In this document: positions 42,428-52,711 of the stretch, one piece after another | Position numbering within the stretch: the stretch's first letter is position 1 | How the letters are laid out: each line of letters starts with the position of its first letter | From: Ahaetulla prasina | Lineage: Eukaryota; Chordata; Lepidosauria; Squamata; Colubridae | Assembly (NCBI RefSeq): GCF_028640845.1 | Contig: NC_080539.1 | Coordinates: 369,627,233-369,691,232, forward strand | Reading direction: 5' to 3' | Length of the DNA stretch: 64,000 nt | Position numbers and translations under genes: made by a program | The notes under the pieces: generated by a model | What the model saw: the letters and a program-made list of their open reading frames with translations, nothing else | Database searches by the model: none | Told to the model about the DNA's origin: nothing

Positions 42428-43171
42428 CGGCAGTCACCAACTGGTGGTTTGTGGACCGCTGGTGGTCCGCGAGAAAATTTTGATGGTACCCAGAAAAATT
42501 ATTTGCATTTTTTATATTGCACTAAATCAAGGGTCCTCAAACTACGACCCCTGGGCCGGATACATGCAATGAATGTTTGTGTTGCTGCAGAGAGTCTCCC
42601 CCTTCGGGGTCTTTTTGTGTGGGTTGGGGTCTGCTTTAGTGTCCTGATGTGGGGTTTTGGGCAAAGGTTGATGGCGAAGAGCCGGAGGGCCTCGTTCCAG
42701 TAGGACTGCATCATGGCCTGGAACTGGCTGACCATCTCAGCCCACTGAGCCTGCAGGTGCTGATATCTGGCCTTGCACTCTTGCAGGTCTTCCCTCTGCT
42801 TGGAAAGGCTATGCTCCTAGTCCTCAGTGAGGTGCTTCTGCTGAGCCTCCTTCTCGGTCAGATCCAATTTGAACTGAGCTGTTTTGCCAACTCTTTCTCG
42901 TGGTGGCTGCTTAGCTCCAGCAACTGCTTCCTGTTGGGGCCCTAAGGAGCCCGGCCAGGCAGGGGAGGAGGGGCTGGCAGGGGAGGGGCGAGTAGAGGCC
43001 GGTGAGGTGCCCTTCGACGTGAGTGACATCAAGTTGGTCATACCCACCCAGTCACATAACCACCTAGCCACACCCACCCAGCCGGTCATTAAACAGATCA
43101 TATTATTGGTCCACAGGATTTAAAATTATGAATTTAGTGGTCCCTGAGGTCCGAAAGGTTGGTGATCCCTG
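42428..43171. mobile_element. hAT-type element (744 bp) with perfect target duplication
   Basis: Left end cggcagtcaccaactggtgg, right end aggttggtgatccctg. Identical 8-bp flanks TTTTGGAC (42420-42427 and 43172-43179). A second hAT-like end (caagggtcctcaaactacga at about 42528) suggests a nested insertion. No intact transposase. Confidence 0.88.
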
Positions 43172-43230
43172 TTTTGGACAACTTCAAAGCAATAGCTTGC
43201 TTTTTTCTGTCTGGCAAGGGTACGAAATAC

Positions 43231-43850
43231 AGGCAGTCTTCCAAGTTCCAACCGTTCGTTTAGCGACCGTTCGAAGTTAACAGTGGCACTGTAAAAATTG
43301 ACTTATGAACCGTTTTTCATACTGAACGACCGTTGCAGCATCCCTCCGTGGTCACGGGATGGAAATTCAGATGCTTGGCAACTGACTCATACTTACGACG
43401 GTTGCAGTGTCCTGGAGTCATGTGATCCCCTTTTGGCGACCATCTGACGAGCAAAGTCAATGGGGGAAAACTGGATTTGCTTTACAACCATATTACTAAT
43501 TGAACAACGGCAGCGATTCGCTTAACAAATGTGGCAGAGGTGGAATTGACTTACCTTCCCTACCGGTTTGCAAATGTGAGCGCGCATGTGTGCTATGCTC
43601 CCATGTGCCACCTCTGCGCATGCACATGGCCTTCTGCACATGCACAGTAGTCTCACATTACGTCCAGGTAGGTGGGCGGAGCCTCTCGCAGTCGCCGCTA
43701 CTAGTTCATCTGAACTGGACAAAACCAGCTGAATCCCACCACTGAACTGTGGCAAGAAAAGTAATAAAATGGGGCAAAACTCACTTTACAGCCGTCGTCT
43801 CAGGTAGCAACAGAAATTTTGGGCTCCATTGTGGCCATAAATCGAGGACT
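43231..43850. mobile_element. TA-flanked MITE split by a hAT MITE
   Basis: Left end caggcagtcttccaagttcc preceded by ATA, then gtttagcgaccgttcgaagt and gcgaccatctgacgagc. Right part ataaaatggggcaaaactca and gggctccattgtggccataa. Confidence 0.78.
43535..43744. mobile_element. hAT MITE
   Basis: Left end cagaggtggaattgac, right end gaatcccaccactg. The 8-bp flanks aaatgtgg (43527-43534) and aactgtgg (43745-43752) differ at one base. Confidence 0.85.
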
Positions 43851-43851
43851 T

Positions 43852-43915
43852 TTTAAAAAAATATATTTAAATTTATATCCCGCCCTTCTCCGAAGACTCA
43901 GGGCGGCTTACATTG
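43852..43915 (-). mobile_element. SINE/L2-type 3' tail
   Basis: Antisense tail: A-rich end then tatatcccgcccttctccg and gactcagggcggcttacat. Confidence 0.7.
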
Positions 43916-43919
43916 TGTA

Positions 43920-44620
43920 ACTACCTGTATTGGCGAGAAACAGAGAGAAATAAAATCTTTGATTTGGGGATTAGACTATCATGGTATTATAGAAATAATA
44001 GAGATCTTGCAGGAAAGCCAGTCTTCCAATGTGAATTTATTTCATTTTCGTTTTTGCCGATTTGAATTTTGGAGCTGACCAATGCTGGACTTGTTTATTT
44101 CAAATTAATTTATTTCAAATACATTCAATTCAGTTGATTTCATTGGAAAGAATCAAACTGCTTTCTACACGGGGCTGATAAGCCTTGGCTCAAAATGTTG
44201 AGTTTGGTGGCTAGCCGAGAGAGACTCGCCGGGAAAAGAACAGCCGAGGTCATAAAACCGGTCCTTGAATATGGCAGCTGTGGTTATTTTATAGCCGTCA
44301 TGACTTTACAACCTTGATGAGCATGACGGTCGTAATTCAAGGAGTACTAGGAAGTTGAACCCAGGATCCTGGAGAAAGGCAGTGGGAATGCTGTTCCGTT
44401 AGGTTGACGAGCCGGCAAAAACTGTCGACGTGCATGAGGACAAGGTGTAGCCTGGTTTCAACAGCAGAAAATGTCGGTGTTTGCAAAGACCACGTTTGTC
44501 AGTTCAACGGGGCTTGCGTGCTCCCTGCTGTATTTCCAGACGGCGGTATTGAACTTTGTGGAAAACAAAACAGCTCGCGGGGCCACGTTAAAGATTAAAA
44601 GCAGAGAGTTTTGCATAAAT
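43920..44620. other. No gene seen
   Basis: Single-copy-looking intronic DNA plus degraded MITE words (catgacggtcgtaattcaag). No exon. Confidence 0.4.
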
Positions 44621-44629
44621 AGCAGATAA

Positions 44630-45310
44630 GCACTGGAATCTAAGGAGAAATTTTCTGACAGCGAGAGCAAATCAACCGATGGAACAGAAGTTGCATTTAA
44701 AAGTTGTGGGAGCTTCATCCCTGGAGGTTTTCAAGAAGAGATGGGACTAAATGCTGTAGGGTCCCCTGCTTGGGCAGGGGGTTGGACTAGATGACCTACA
44801 AGGTCCCTTCCAACTCTGTCTCTTCTCTTCTCTTCTCTTCTAACTTCTCTTCCATTCTAACTTCTCTTCTCTTCCATTCTAACTTCTCTTCCATTCTAAC
44901 TTCTCTTCCATTCTAACTTCTCTTCTCTTCCCTTCCATTCTAACTTCTCTTCTCTTCCCTTCCATTCTAACTTCTCTTCTCTTCTCTTCTCTTCCATTCT
45001 AACTTCTCTTCCCTTCCATTCTAACTTCTCTTCTCCTCTCCTCTCCTCTCCTCTCTTCTCTTCTTTTCTCTTCTCTTCCATTCTAACTTCTCTTCTCTTC
45101 TCTTCTTCTCACTTCTCTTCTCTTCCCTTCCATTCTAACTTCTCTTCTCTTCCATTCTAACTTCTCTTCTCTTTTCTTCCATTCTAACTTCTTTTCTTTT
45201 CTCTTCTCTTCTCTTCCATTCTAACTTCTCTTCCATTCTAACTTCTCTTCTCTTCCATTCTAACTTCTCTTCCCTTCCTTTCCTTTCCCTTCCCTTCTAT
45301 TTCTATTTCT
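44630..45310 (+). repeat. CR1 3' end expanded into a TTCTC/CATTCTAAC pentanucleotide array
   Basis: CR1 3' UTR (gcaggggg, ttggactagatgacctacaa, ggtcccttccaactctg) continues into almost 500 bp of TTCTC pentamers. These are organised in larger units ending ccattctaacttctc. It ends about 65 bp before the exon 5 acceptor at 45377 and so forms an extended pyrimidine tract directly upstream of a coding exon. Confidence 0.88.
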
Positions 45311-45377
45311 ATTCTGTTTTGTGGGAATTCAGGCGGATACACTGTAATGGTGCTTTCCTTTCCTCCTGCCCTTGCAG

Positions 45378-45440
45378 ACGGAGATTGCCAAGCGGCTGAA
45401 CGTCATCTGTGCTCAGCTCATCCCGTTCCTGTCTCAGGAG
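45378..45440 (+). CDS. TLE: TLE/Groucho co-repressor, Q-domain exon TEIAKRLN...SQE
   Basis: The acceptor cctgcccttgcag ends at 45377 and the donor GAG|GTGAGT lies at 45440/45441. The exon is 63 nt, phase 0 at both ends, and encodes TEIAKRLNVICAQLIPFLSQ then E. The family consensus is (T/A)EI(A/V)KRLN-ICAQ(V/I)IPFLSQE, so length, phase and sequence all fit. The TEIAKRLN start is like TLE1 and TLE3, while the LIPFL spelling is private. Exon 3 ends in phase 0, so direct joining of exon 3 to this exon would keep the frame even without the missing 45-nt exon. Confidence 0.96.
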
Positions 45441-45540
45441 GTGAGTGTCACACAAGGTTATTCTTTTCCTCCCATCCTACTTGCAGACAGGGTGCAAGAT
45501 TTTCAGCTTTAAAAACAAAACAAACAAACACGGGAACCAG

Positions 45541-46335
45541 TTTGGTCCAGTGAGGAAGGCACCAAAGCTAGAAAAAGAGAGGTGGTGAGTTCTAATCCCA
45601 TTTTAGGCGTGAAAGCCGACTGGGTGACATTGGACCAATCACCAGGAGACAGTGAGTTCTAGTCCCACCTTAAGCACAAAAGCCAGCTGGGTAACTTCGA
45701 GCCAATCACCAGGAGACTGGGAGTTCTAGTCCTGCCTTTGGCATGAAAGCCAGCTGAGTGATTTTGGACCAATCACCAGGAGACAGTGAATTCTAGTCCG
45801 TCTTAGGCACAAAAGCCAGCTGGGTGACTTTGGATTTCAAGTTCATAGTCAAATACGTTCTTGAAACAATTACCATATTGCTGGGTTTTGTCCCAGATCC
45901 AACCTGGTCTGTCCCAAACTCTACATCCAGGTTCATAATTTGGTCAAGTGGTTAAAGCACCAGCCTAGAAAGTGAGAGATCATGAGTTCAAGTCCTGCCT
46001 TAGCCACGAAAGCTGGCTGGAGGACTTTGGGCCAATCACCAGTAGACTGTAAATTCTAATCCCGCCTTACCCATGAATGCCTGTTGGGTGACTTTTAAGC
46101 CAATCACCAGGAGGCTGTGAGTTTTAATCCCGCCTTAGGCATGAATGCCGGTCGGTTGACTTTTAAGCCAATCACCAAGAGGCTGTGAGTTCTAATCCCA
46201 CTTTAGGCATGAATGCCAGTCGGATGATTTTAAACCAATCACCAGGAAGCTGTGAGTTCTGATCCCGCCTTAGCCATGAATGCCAGTCGGGTGACTTTAA
46301 GCCAATCACCAGGAGATTGGGAGTTCTAGTCTATG
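45541..46335 (+). repeat. Two tRNA-type SINE heads each expanded into ~67-bp repeats (locus 3)
   Basis: SINE heads agtttggtccagtgaggaag (45541) and aatttggtcaagtggttaaa (45940) carry A-box-like words. Repeats of gagttctagtcccaccttaa, gccagctgggt and ccaatcaccaggagac follow. This is the same unit as at 428-1776 and 19100-20340 but in the opposite orientation. It fills most of the 1026-bp intron between two TLE exons. Confidence 0.88.
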
Positions 46336-46466
46336 AAGTGATTCTGGGCATCTTGGACGTAAAGAGGAAGATAAACCCACAACTATGATGAATTAAAACA
46401 GACCCAGAGTATCCAAAGTTTTGTGAGTGATAATCATAATTTCTCACCCTTTTTCTTTTTCGGTAG

Positions 46467-46541
46467 CACCAACAACAAGTAGTCCAGGCGGTGGAGCGGG
46501 CCAAGCAGGTGACGGTGGCAGAACTGAATGTGGCAATCGGG
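46467..46541 (+). CDS. TLE: TLE/Groucho co-repressor, end of Q domain (HQQQVVQAVERAKQVT...)
   Basis: The acceptor tttctttttcggtag ends at 46466 and the donor GGG|GTACGT lies at 46541/46542. The exon is 75 nt, phase 0, encoding HQQQVVQAVERAKQVTVAEL then NVAIG. Known TLE proteins read HQQQV-QAVERAKQVT(M/V)-ELN-IIG, so the match is strong. VTV at this point is like TLE2, HQQQVV like TLE4. The usual isoleucine pair IIG is AIG here. This is the last coding exon I can find. The next one (starting QQQLQ in the family) must lie beyond 64000 or is too diverged to see. Confidence 0.96.
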
Positions 46542-46585
46542 GTACGTAGGAGTCCCTTTTCTGTCTCTTGTTGAGGTTGTCTTGG

Positions 46586-47109
46586 TGTCGTGTCCCACTC
46601 CTCCGCTGACGGCCGGGTCAGGGAAATCCGAATCAGGCGTGCCTCTGCAGCTCTGCCAAAGTCCTAGCAAAGTCCTCAAGGCAGGCAGGAGACCAGAAAG
46701 TGACTTCAGCAAGATATGTTCGACTTTGCCTGACTCAGAGAATGCCAGAAAGCAGGTCCTTTATATAGGCCATGGGGTGTGGCTCCATGACTCAGCACTT
46801 ATCCAGGCCTGCCCCTCCCTTCCTTCTGTTGCCTCCACCTATCAAGTCTTCTGACGCGAGGGTCACTCCAGTCTGCAGCTGTTGGCAATTGACCTCCCTC
46901 AGGCTCACATGCTGTGGAGGAGGGGGAGGGGTCTAGTTGCTCCGTTTGCCTGGGCATGGAGCCAGGGCTGGGGGCTGGAGATACTTCCTCCTCTTCAGCC
47001 TGTCTGGGCATGGAGCCAGGGCTGGGGCCGGGAGGCATACTAGGACATTCCTCCGTGTTCGGAAGCAGATAAGAAGGCCCCGGCTGTGGTGAGATCGGAC
47101 GAGACACAA
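46586..47109 (-). mobile_element. Solo LTR, family A (LTR-a)
   Basis: On the + strand it runs tgtcgtgtcccactcc to gacacaaca. Perfect 5-bp target duplication CTTGG (46581-46585 and 47110-47114). It lies 45 bp downstream of a TLE exon, antisense. Confidence 0.92.
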
Positions 47110-47373
47110 CACTTGGTGCCCAGAGAAACTGTTGTGGATTTTGGTGAATCTGGGTCATTTGGCGTCGTCTCTGCGTTTAAGGAGAAACTTCTCATCGCTG
47201 GGAGTTGTACAAGATTACACAACTTCACTCCGAGGTGTTGGGGCTTCACAACCTCTGGTGGTTTTAAAGAGACAGATGGCCACTTCTCAAGGGTGGCTGA
47301 ATTGGTTTTCTGGGAAGCACAGAGGTTGGACTAGATGATCTTTAGGGAACCTGTCAACTCCATGACTTTAGAA

Positions 47374-47439
<66 letters not shown>

Positions 47440-48647
47440 GCATAGTGCAGAGGTTTGGACTAGATGATCTTTAGGGTGCCTTTCAGCTTCACTATTTTAG
47501 AATTCTGTTTTTTTCCGCACACTCCTCCCAAGGGCTGGGCTAGATGATCTTTAGGGAACCTTCCAACTCCACGACTTTAGAATGCTTTTTTATTCCGCAT
47601 GGTGGAGAGGGTTGGACTAGACCAGGGGTGTCAAACTCAATTTCATTGAGGGCCGCATCAGGGTTATGTTTGACCTTGGAGAGCCGGGGGTTGACGTGGC
47701 CATGGTGGGCACGGCATAGGGTGGGTGTTTGACACAGGCTCAAGATGTGCTTTTCCCCTTCTTTCTTTCCACAATACTTCCCGGCCTCTAGAAGCACTCT
47801 GCCGACCAAAAACAGGCCTCACGGAGGCCCCATGTCGTGTCCCACTCCCCTTCCGACGACCGGGTCTAGGAAGTCCGTATCAAACGGGGCAACGAAGCCT
47901 CTGCAGCTTTGCCAAATTCCTTCGAGGTTTATCAGGGCAGGCAGGAGTCCAAGGTGTGACTTCAGCGATCGGGTCCGATAGCAGCAAACTAGACGAGACT
48001 TTGCTTCACTCAAGGTTGGAATGCCACAAGCAGGTCCTCTATATAGGCTGTGGGGTGTGGCTCCATGACTCAGCATTTATCCAGGCCTGCCCTCCCTTCC
48101 TTCTGTTGCCTCCGTCTATCAAGTCTTCTGACGCGGGTCACTCCAGTCTGCAGCTGTTGGCAATTGACCTCCCTCAGGCTCACATGCTGTGGAGGAGAGG
48201 GAGGGGTCTAGTTGCTCCGTTTGCCTGGGCATGGAGCCAGAGCTGGGGGCTGGAGATACTTCCCTCCTCTTCAGCCTGTCTGGGCATGGAGCCAGGGCTG
48301 GGGCCGGGAGGCATACTAGGACATTCCTCCGTGTTCAGAAGCAGATAAGAAGGCCCCGGCTGTGGTGAGATCGGACGAGACACAACACTTGGTGCCCAGA
48401 GAAACTGTTGTGGATTTTGGTGAATCTGGGTCATTTGGCGTCGTCTCTGCGTTTAAGGAGAAACTTCTCATCGCTGGGAGTTGTACAAGATTACACAACT
48501 CTGCTCCGAGGTGTTGGGGCTTCACAACCTCTGGTGGTTTTGAAGAGACAGACGGCCACTTCTCAAGGGTGGCTGAATTGGTTTTCTGGGAAGCACAGAG
48601 GTTGGACTAGATGATCTTTAGGGAACCTGTCAACTCCACGACTAGAA

Positions 48648-48719
<72 letters not shown>

Positions 48720-49382
48720 GCATAGTGCAGAGGTTTGGACTAGATGATCTTTAGGGTGCCTTTCAGCTTCACTATTTTAGAATTCTGTTTTTTTCTGCAC
48801 ACTCCTCCCAAGGGCTGGGCTAGATGATCTTTAGGGAACCTTCCAACTCCACGACTTTAGAATGCTTTTTTATTCCGCATGGTGGAGAGGGTTGGACTAG
48901 ACCAGGGGTGTCAAACTCAATTTCATTGAGGGCCGCGTCAGGGTTATGTTTGACCTTGGAGGGCTGGGGGGTTGACGTGGCCATGGTGGGCACGGCATGG
49001 GGTGGGTGTTTGACACAGGTTCAGGATGTGCTTTTCCCCTTCTTTCTTTCCACAATACTTCCCGGCCTCTAGAAGCACTCTGCCGACCAAAAACGGGCCT
49101 CACAGAGGCCCCATGTCGTGTCCCACTCCCCTTCCGACAACCGGGTCTAGGAAGTCCGTATCAAACGTGGCAACGAAGCCTCTGCAGCTTGTCAAATTCC
49201 TTCGAGGTTTATCAGGGCAGGCAGGAGTCCAAGGTGTGACTTCAGCGATCGGGTCCGATAGCAGCAAACTAGACGAGACTTTGCTTGACTCAAGGTTGGA
49301 ATGCCACAAGCAGGTCCTTTATATAGGCTGTGGGGTGTGGCTCCATGACTCAGCATTTATCCAGGCCTGCCCCTCCCTTCCT
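46797..49382. repeat. ~1.28-kb tandem duplication with LTR-bounded units
   Basis: The spacer 47110-47832 (from cttggtgcccagagaaactg to tcacggaggcccca) recurs at 48388-49113 with roughly a dozen substitutions and small indels. Both copies carry an (ATT)n tract (about 47372-47438 and 48650-48718) and the left half of a hAT element. Units are offset by 1278-1281 bp. The breakpoints lie inside the LTRs. Confidence 0.93.
47833..48387 (-). mobile_element. Hybrid solo LTR, family A (LTR-b)
   Basis: The left part (47833 to about 48077) follows LTR-c (ccccttccgacgaccgggtc, gatcgggtccgatagcagc). From about 48106 it follows LTR-a (tgttgcctccgtctatcaag). The left flank is CCCCA (the LTR-c duplication) and the right flank CTTGG (the LTR-a duplication). 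It is therefore the crossover product and not an independent insertion. Confidence 0.92.
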
Positions 49383-49777
49383 TCTGCTGGTGTCACCTCT
49401 CAGATCTCCGGAAGCGAGGATCCTCCCACTGTGAATTCTCTTCAGCTGGATCTGCTGTCAGTAATTCCAGCACGTGGCTGGCTTCCTGCTCACACGCTGT
49501 AGGAGTGAGGTTTATCGGGTTTGTTTGTTCACTCCTGGAATCCTCTCCAGGCATGGGGCCAGGGCCGGGGGCTGGAGGCATGACAGGCCGTTCATCTTCA
49601 TTATCAGACTCAGAGTCTGATAACAGGTCCGAGTGGAGACGGGAGGGGCCCGGCTGAGGAGGGGAGGGAGGACGAGGCACAACACCCCACAAGGCCTTTT
49701 TTGGCTGGCAGAGGCACCGTGGGCCGGTCTTTTGATATTTCCAGGCGGGCCTTGTGGGCCGGGTTTAAACACCCCTG
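48903..49777. mobile_element. hAT-type element containing LTR-c
   Basis: Left end caggggtgtcaaactcaatt, right end ggtttaaacacccctg. The 8-bp flanks gactagac (48895-48902) and gactagat (49778-49785) differ at one base. Its left half alone is present in the first duplicated unit (47623-47832). Confidence 0.88.
49114..49684 (-). mobile_element. Solo LTR, family A (LTR-c)
   Basis: On the + strand it starts tgtcgtgtcccactcccctt and ends gaggcacaaca. Perfect 5-bp target duplication CCCCA (49109-49113 and 49685-49689). It is the subtype shared with 24106-24631. It sits inside the hAT element. Confidence 0.92.
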
Positions 49778-50047
49778 GACTAGATTAGACTCAACTCCAC
49801 CATTTTAGGGTTTTATTTATTTATTTTTCCCTGCAGAATGCAGAGGGTTGGATGAGACGATCTTTTTAAGGCTACCGTTCCAAACTCCATGACTTTAGGA
49901 TTTTAATCGCTTTTTCCATCCAACCCACAGGGTTGGACTAGATGACCTTTGGGGGGTGCCTCCCAACTTCATTCTTCTAGGATTCTGTGCAAAAAAAAAT
50001 AATTCCAGGTTTTCAGGCACCGTGGGTAGGCTGGTTGGGGAGCTGCT

Positions 50048-50645
50048 TGTTGTGGTCTGCTGGCAGCGGAGTCGGACCGTGAGGAGGCTGGGGAGGACAA
50101 TGGGCCAGTCCTGGAGTCAGGGGAAGGCCCGGACGAGGGCTCTGCATCAGAGGCAGAGATGGGGCCAGGACCATCTGGGAGCGATGCGCAGACTCCGGAG
50201 CCTCCAGAGGCGGACAGCAGAGAGGCAGAGGAACAGGAGAAGCCTGTTCCTAGTGCATGCATGTAAAGAGCTGCCAGAAGGCAAGAGCAGCTGAAGCAAA
50301 AGGGACGACTAGGGAGTAAGGCCAGGAGATGATTGTCCCCTCCCATAAGGCTTAAAAAAGCAGCAGTGGCTCTTGGGTTCTTTGTAGGAAAGAAATGTTG
50401 CTACTTGTTTTGTTCTTGTCTCCTGTTTCTGAGCTTCTTGGGGTTCTTTCCATGAAAAGCCTTTGGCAGGGTGCCAAAGACGACAAAGGTTTGTGATAAG
50501 GCCGAAGGACGTTTTCTGAAGGACTTTGTTTTGGACTTAATTTGGACTAAGCTGAGAATGAAGTAATTCCCAGCTGTTCTAATAAAATACGTTTGTTTAG
50601 GACTGATTGTGTCTGGTAATAACTACCTGGGCCTAGGTCACCACA
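50048..50645 (+). mobile_element. Solo LTR, family C
   Basis: Starts TGTTGTGGTCTGCTGGCAGC, ends gggcctaggtcaccaca. Perfect 5-bp target duplication CTGCT (50043-50047 and 50646-50650). An A/T-rich polyadenylation-like region (ctaataaaatacg) lies near 50578. No internal sequence. Confidence 0.9.
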
Positions 50646-50874
50646 CTGCTGTGCGTTGAAGTCCACCTGTCTTTAAAGTTGCAGAGATTGAGAAACGCTG
50701 GAGGGGGATGTGGTTGTCCAGCCTCCTCACAAAGATGGAGTTGGAGAACCCACAACTTCATTGTGCAAGCTGTTCTACTCTTGTCCTCTCTGAGGAAGTT
50801 GTTTTCTTATTTTAAACAAAAATCTGCAGTGCTGCAGTTGAGGCTTGTTGCTTTTGTGCCAATAGAGGTAGTAT

Positions 50875-51105
50875 TAGCCGGTTTGGACTGGTTTGCCCGA
50901 ACTGGTAGCGGAAATCGTGGGCGGGCCCAGCCCCGCCCACCTGCCTGCCTGCCCGCCCCGGCTCTATGCCATCCTATTTAGGCGCGTTTTTGAGGCCGGG
51001 TGCATGTGTGGAAGGCAGGCAGAGCGCGAACTGGGGACATGCACTCACGAAGTGAGGATGTGGCGAACCGGTAGCAGCATAATCCGGAACCCACCGCTGT
51101 GTGCC
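50875..51105. mobile_element. Fragment of the accggttc hAT family
   Basis: Words gccggtttggactgg, gcccgaactggtagcgg and gcgaaccggtagcag, with the end ggaacccaccgctg. The target duplication is not clear. Confidence 0.5.
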
Positions 51106-51331
51106 AAGATGAGGGAATGCTGGTTGTCTTCCCTACAGCACCATCTCGTGAACTTGAATGCAAGTAGTTCTCGACTTACGACTGTAATTCAGCCTGGAAT
51201 TTGCAGTGGTAAGGTGTGTCGGTCATCGAGGAGCTCACCAAACGACCGATTTAACGATCTTCATTGCAGCAGCCGTTAAGCGAATCCATTGTCCTCAGTG
51301 AGCATTTTTTTTTTGCAAGAAACTGGAAGTA

Positions 51332-52005
51332 CAGGTAGTCCTTGACTTACAACAGTTCGCTTAGTGACCGTTCAAAGTTGCAACGGCACTGAAAAAAAAG
51401 TGGGTTATGCCCATTTTTCCACACTTAACGACCGTTGCAGCATTTCCGTGGTTCTCACGATTTACAATCGGATGCTTGGCAACTGACTCACATTTATGAT
51501 GGTTGCAGTGGGGCTGGGAAGTGGCTCACCAGGCTAATGCAGCCTGTTATTAACACACAGCTGCCTGCAGTTACAATTACTGCAAGTTCAAGTCCCACCA
51601 GGCCCAAGGTTGACTCAGCCTTCCATCCTTTATAAGGTAGGGAAAATGAGGACCCAGATTGTTGGGGGGGGGCAATACAAGTTGACTTTGTATATAAATA
51701 TACAAATAGAATGAGACTATTGCCTTACACAATGTAAGCCGCCCTGAGTCTTCGGAGAAGGGCGGGATATAAATTCAGATTAAAAAAAAAAATGTGAGTC
51801 ACGCGATCGATCCCCTTCTGACAAGCAAAGTCAATGGGGAAACCAGATTCACTTAACAACCGTGTTACTAATTTAACAGCTGCCGGAATTCACCTAACGG
51901 TGGGGAGAAAGGTCGTAAAACGGAGCAAAACTCACGCAAGCAATTTCTCACTTAGCAACGTACGTTTTGGGCTCGACGGTGGTCGTAAGTCGAGGACTAC
52001 CTATA
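51332..52005. mobile_element. TA-flanked MITE, full length, split by a SINE
   Basis: Left end caggtagtccttgacttaca preceded by TA (gaagta), right end gtaagtcgaggactaccta followed by TA. It is interrupted by the SINE at 51511-51792. Another fragment of the family lies at 51165-51300. Confidence 0.88.
51511..51792 (+). mobile_element. tRNA-derived SINE with L2-like tail
   Basis: gtggctcaccaggctaatgc, gttcaagtcccacc, gactcagccttccatccttt, gaggacccagattg, gccgccctgagtcttcgg and a poly(A) end. Same family as 6106-6372. Confidence 0.82.
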
Positions 52006-52339
52006 AAGATAGTTACTGGCGGAAAAGGTTGTAATTCATGATCACACAACGATGCTGGGACCCTCCAAAGAGCAGGGAATCCAAACTGGTTGCGGAGTGC
52101 CGAAATTATAACCCTGCGATGACCTGAACAGCTGTTGGTACTTCAAATCCGGGTTGTAACTAGAGGCAGTCCTTACAACAAGCCTTAAGTCGGGTTTCTT
52201 GGTTGGGAGAAAAGAAAAATCGCGATTTTCTCTGGAGATTGCAAGCCTAGGCAGCATTTTAGGTACCTTATTTATTTACTACTATGCTGTGCATCTTGCT
52301 CAGAGGCAACTCTAGAAGATTTACAACCAATAAAATAAA

Positions 52340-52500
52340 AAAGTCAGCGGGGAAGGGGGGGGAAACCGTATTCGCTTAACGACCGCCACGATTCATTTTT
52401 ACAGCCGCACCGATTCGCTTAACCACCCCTGGCCAAGAGCTTGGGAAATCGAAAGCCGCTCACTTAACAACAATCCTGCTTAGCAACAGAAATTTAGAAT
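52340..52500. mobile_element. TA-flanked MITE fragment
   Basis: gtattcgcttaacgaccgcc, accgattcgcttaacc, gcttagcaacagaaattt; truncated. Confidence 0.55.
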
Positions 52501-52502
52501 AG

Positions 52503-52711
52503 GCTAAAACAGAACAGAACAGAAAGGAATAAGAATAGAACAGAATAAATTTAGAATAGAGTAGAGTACAGAATAAGGAAGGAATAGAATAGAATAGAAT
52601 AGAATAGAATAGAATAGAATAGAATAGAATAGAATAGAATAGAATAGAATAGAATAGAGAATAAGGAAGGAATAGAATAGAGTAGAGCAGAGTAGAGAAT
52701 AGAATAGAAAT
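52503..52711. repeat. (AATAG)n pentanucleotide array
   Basis: AATAG/AACAG units with a long uninterrupted core at about 52567-52657. It abuts the poly(T) end of the L1 copy. Confidence 0.92.
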
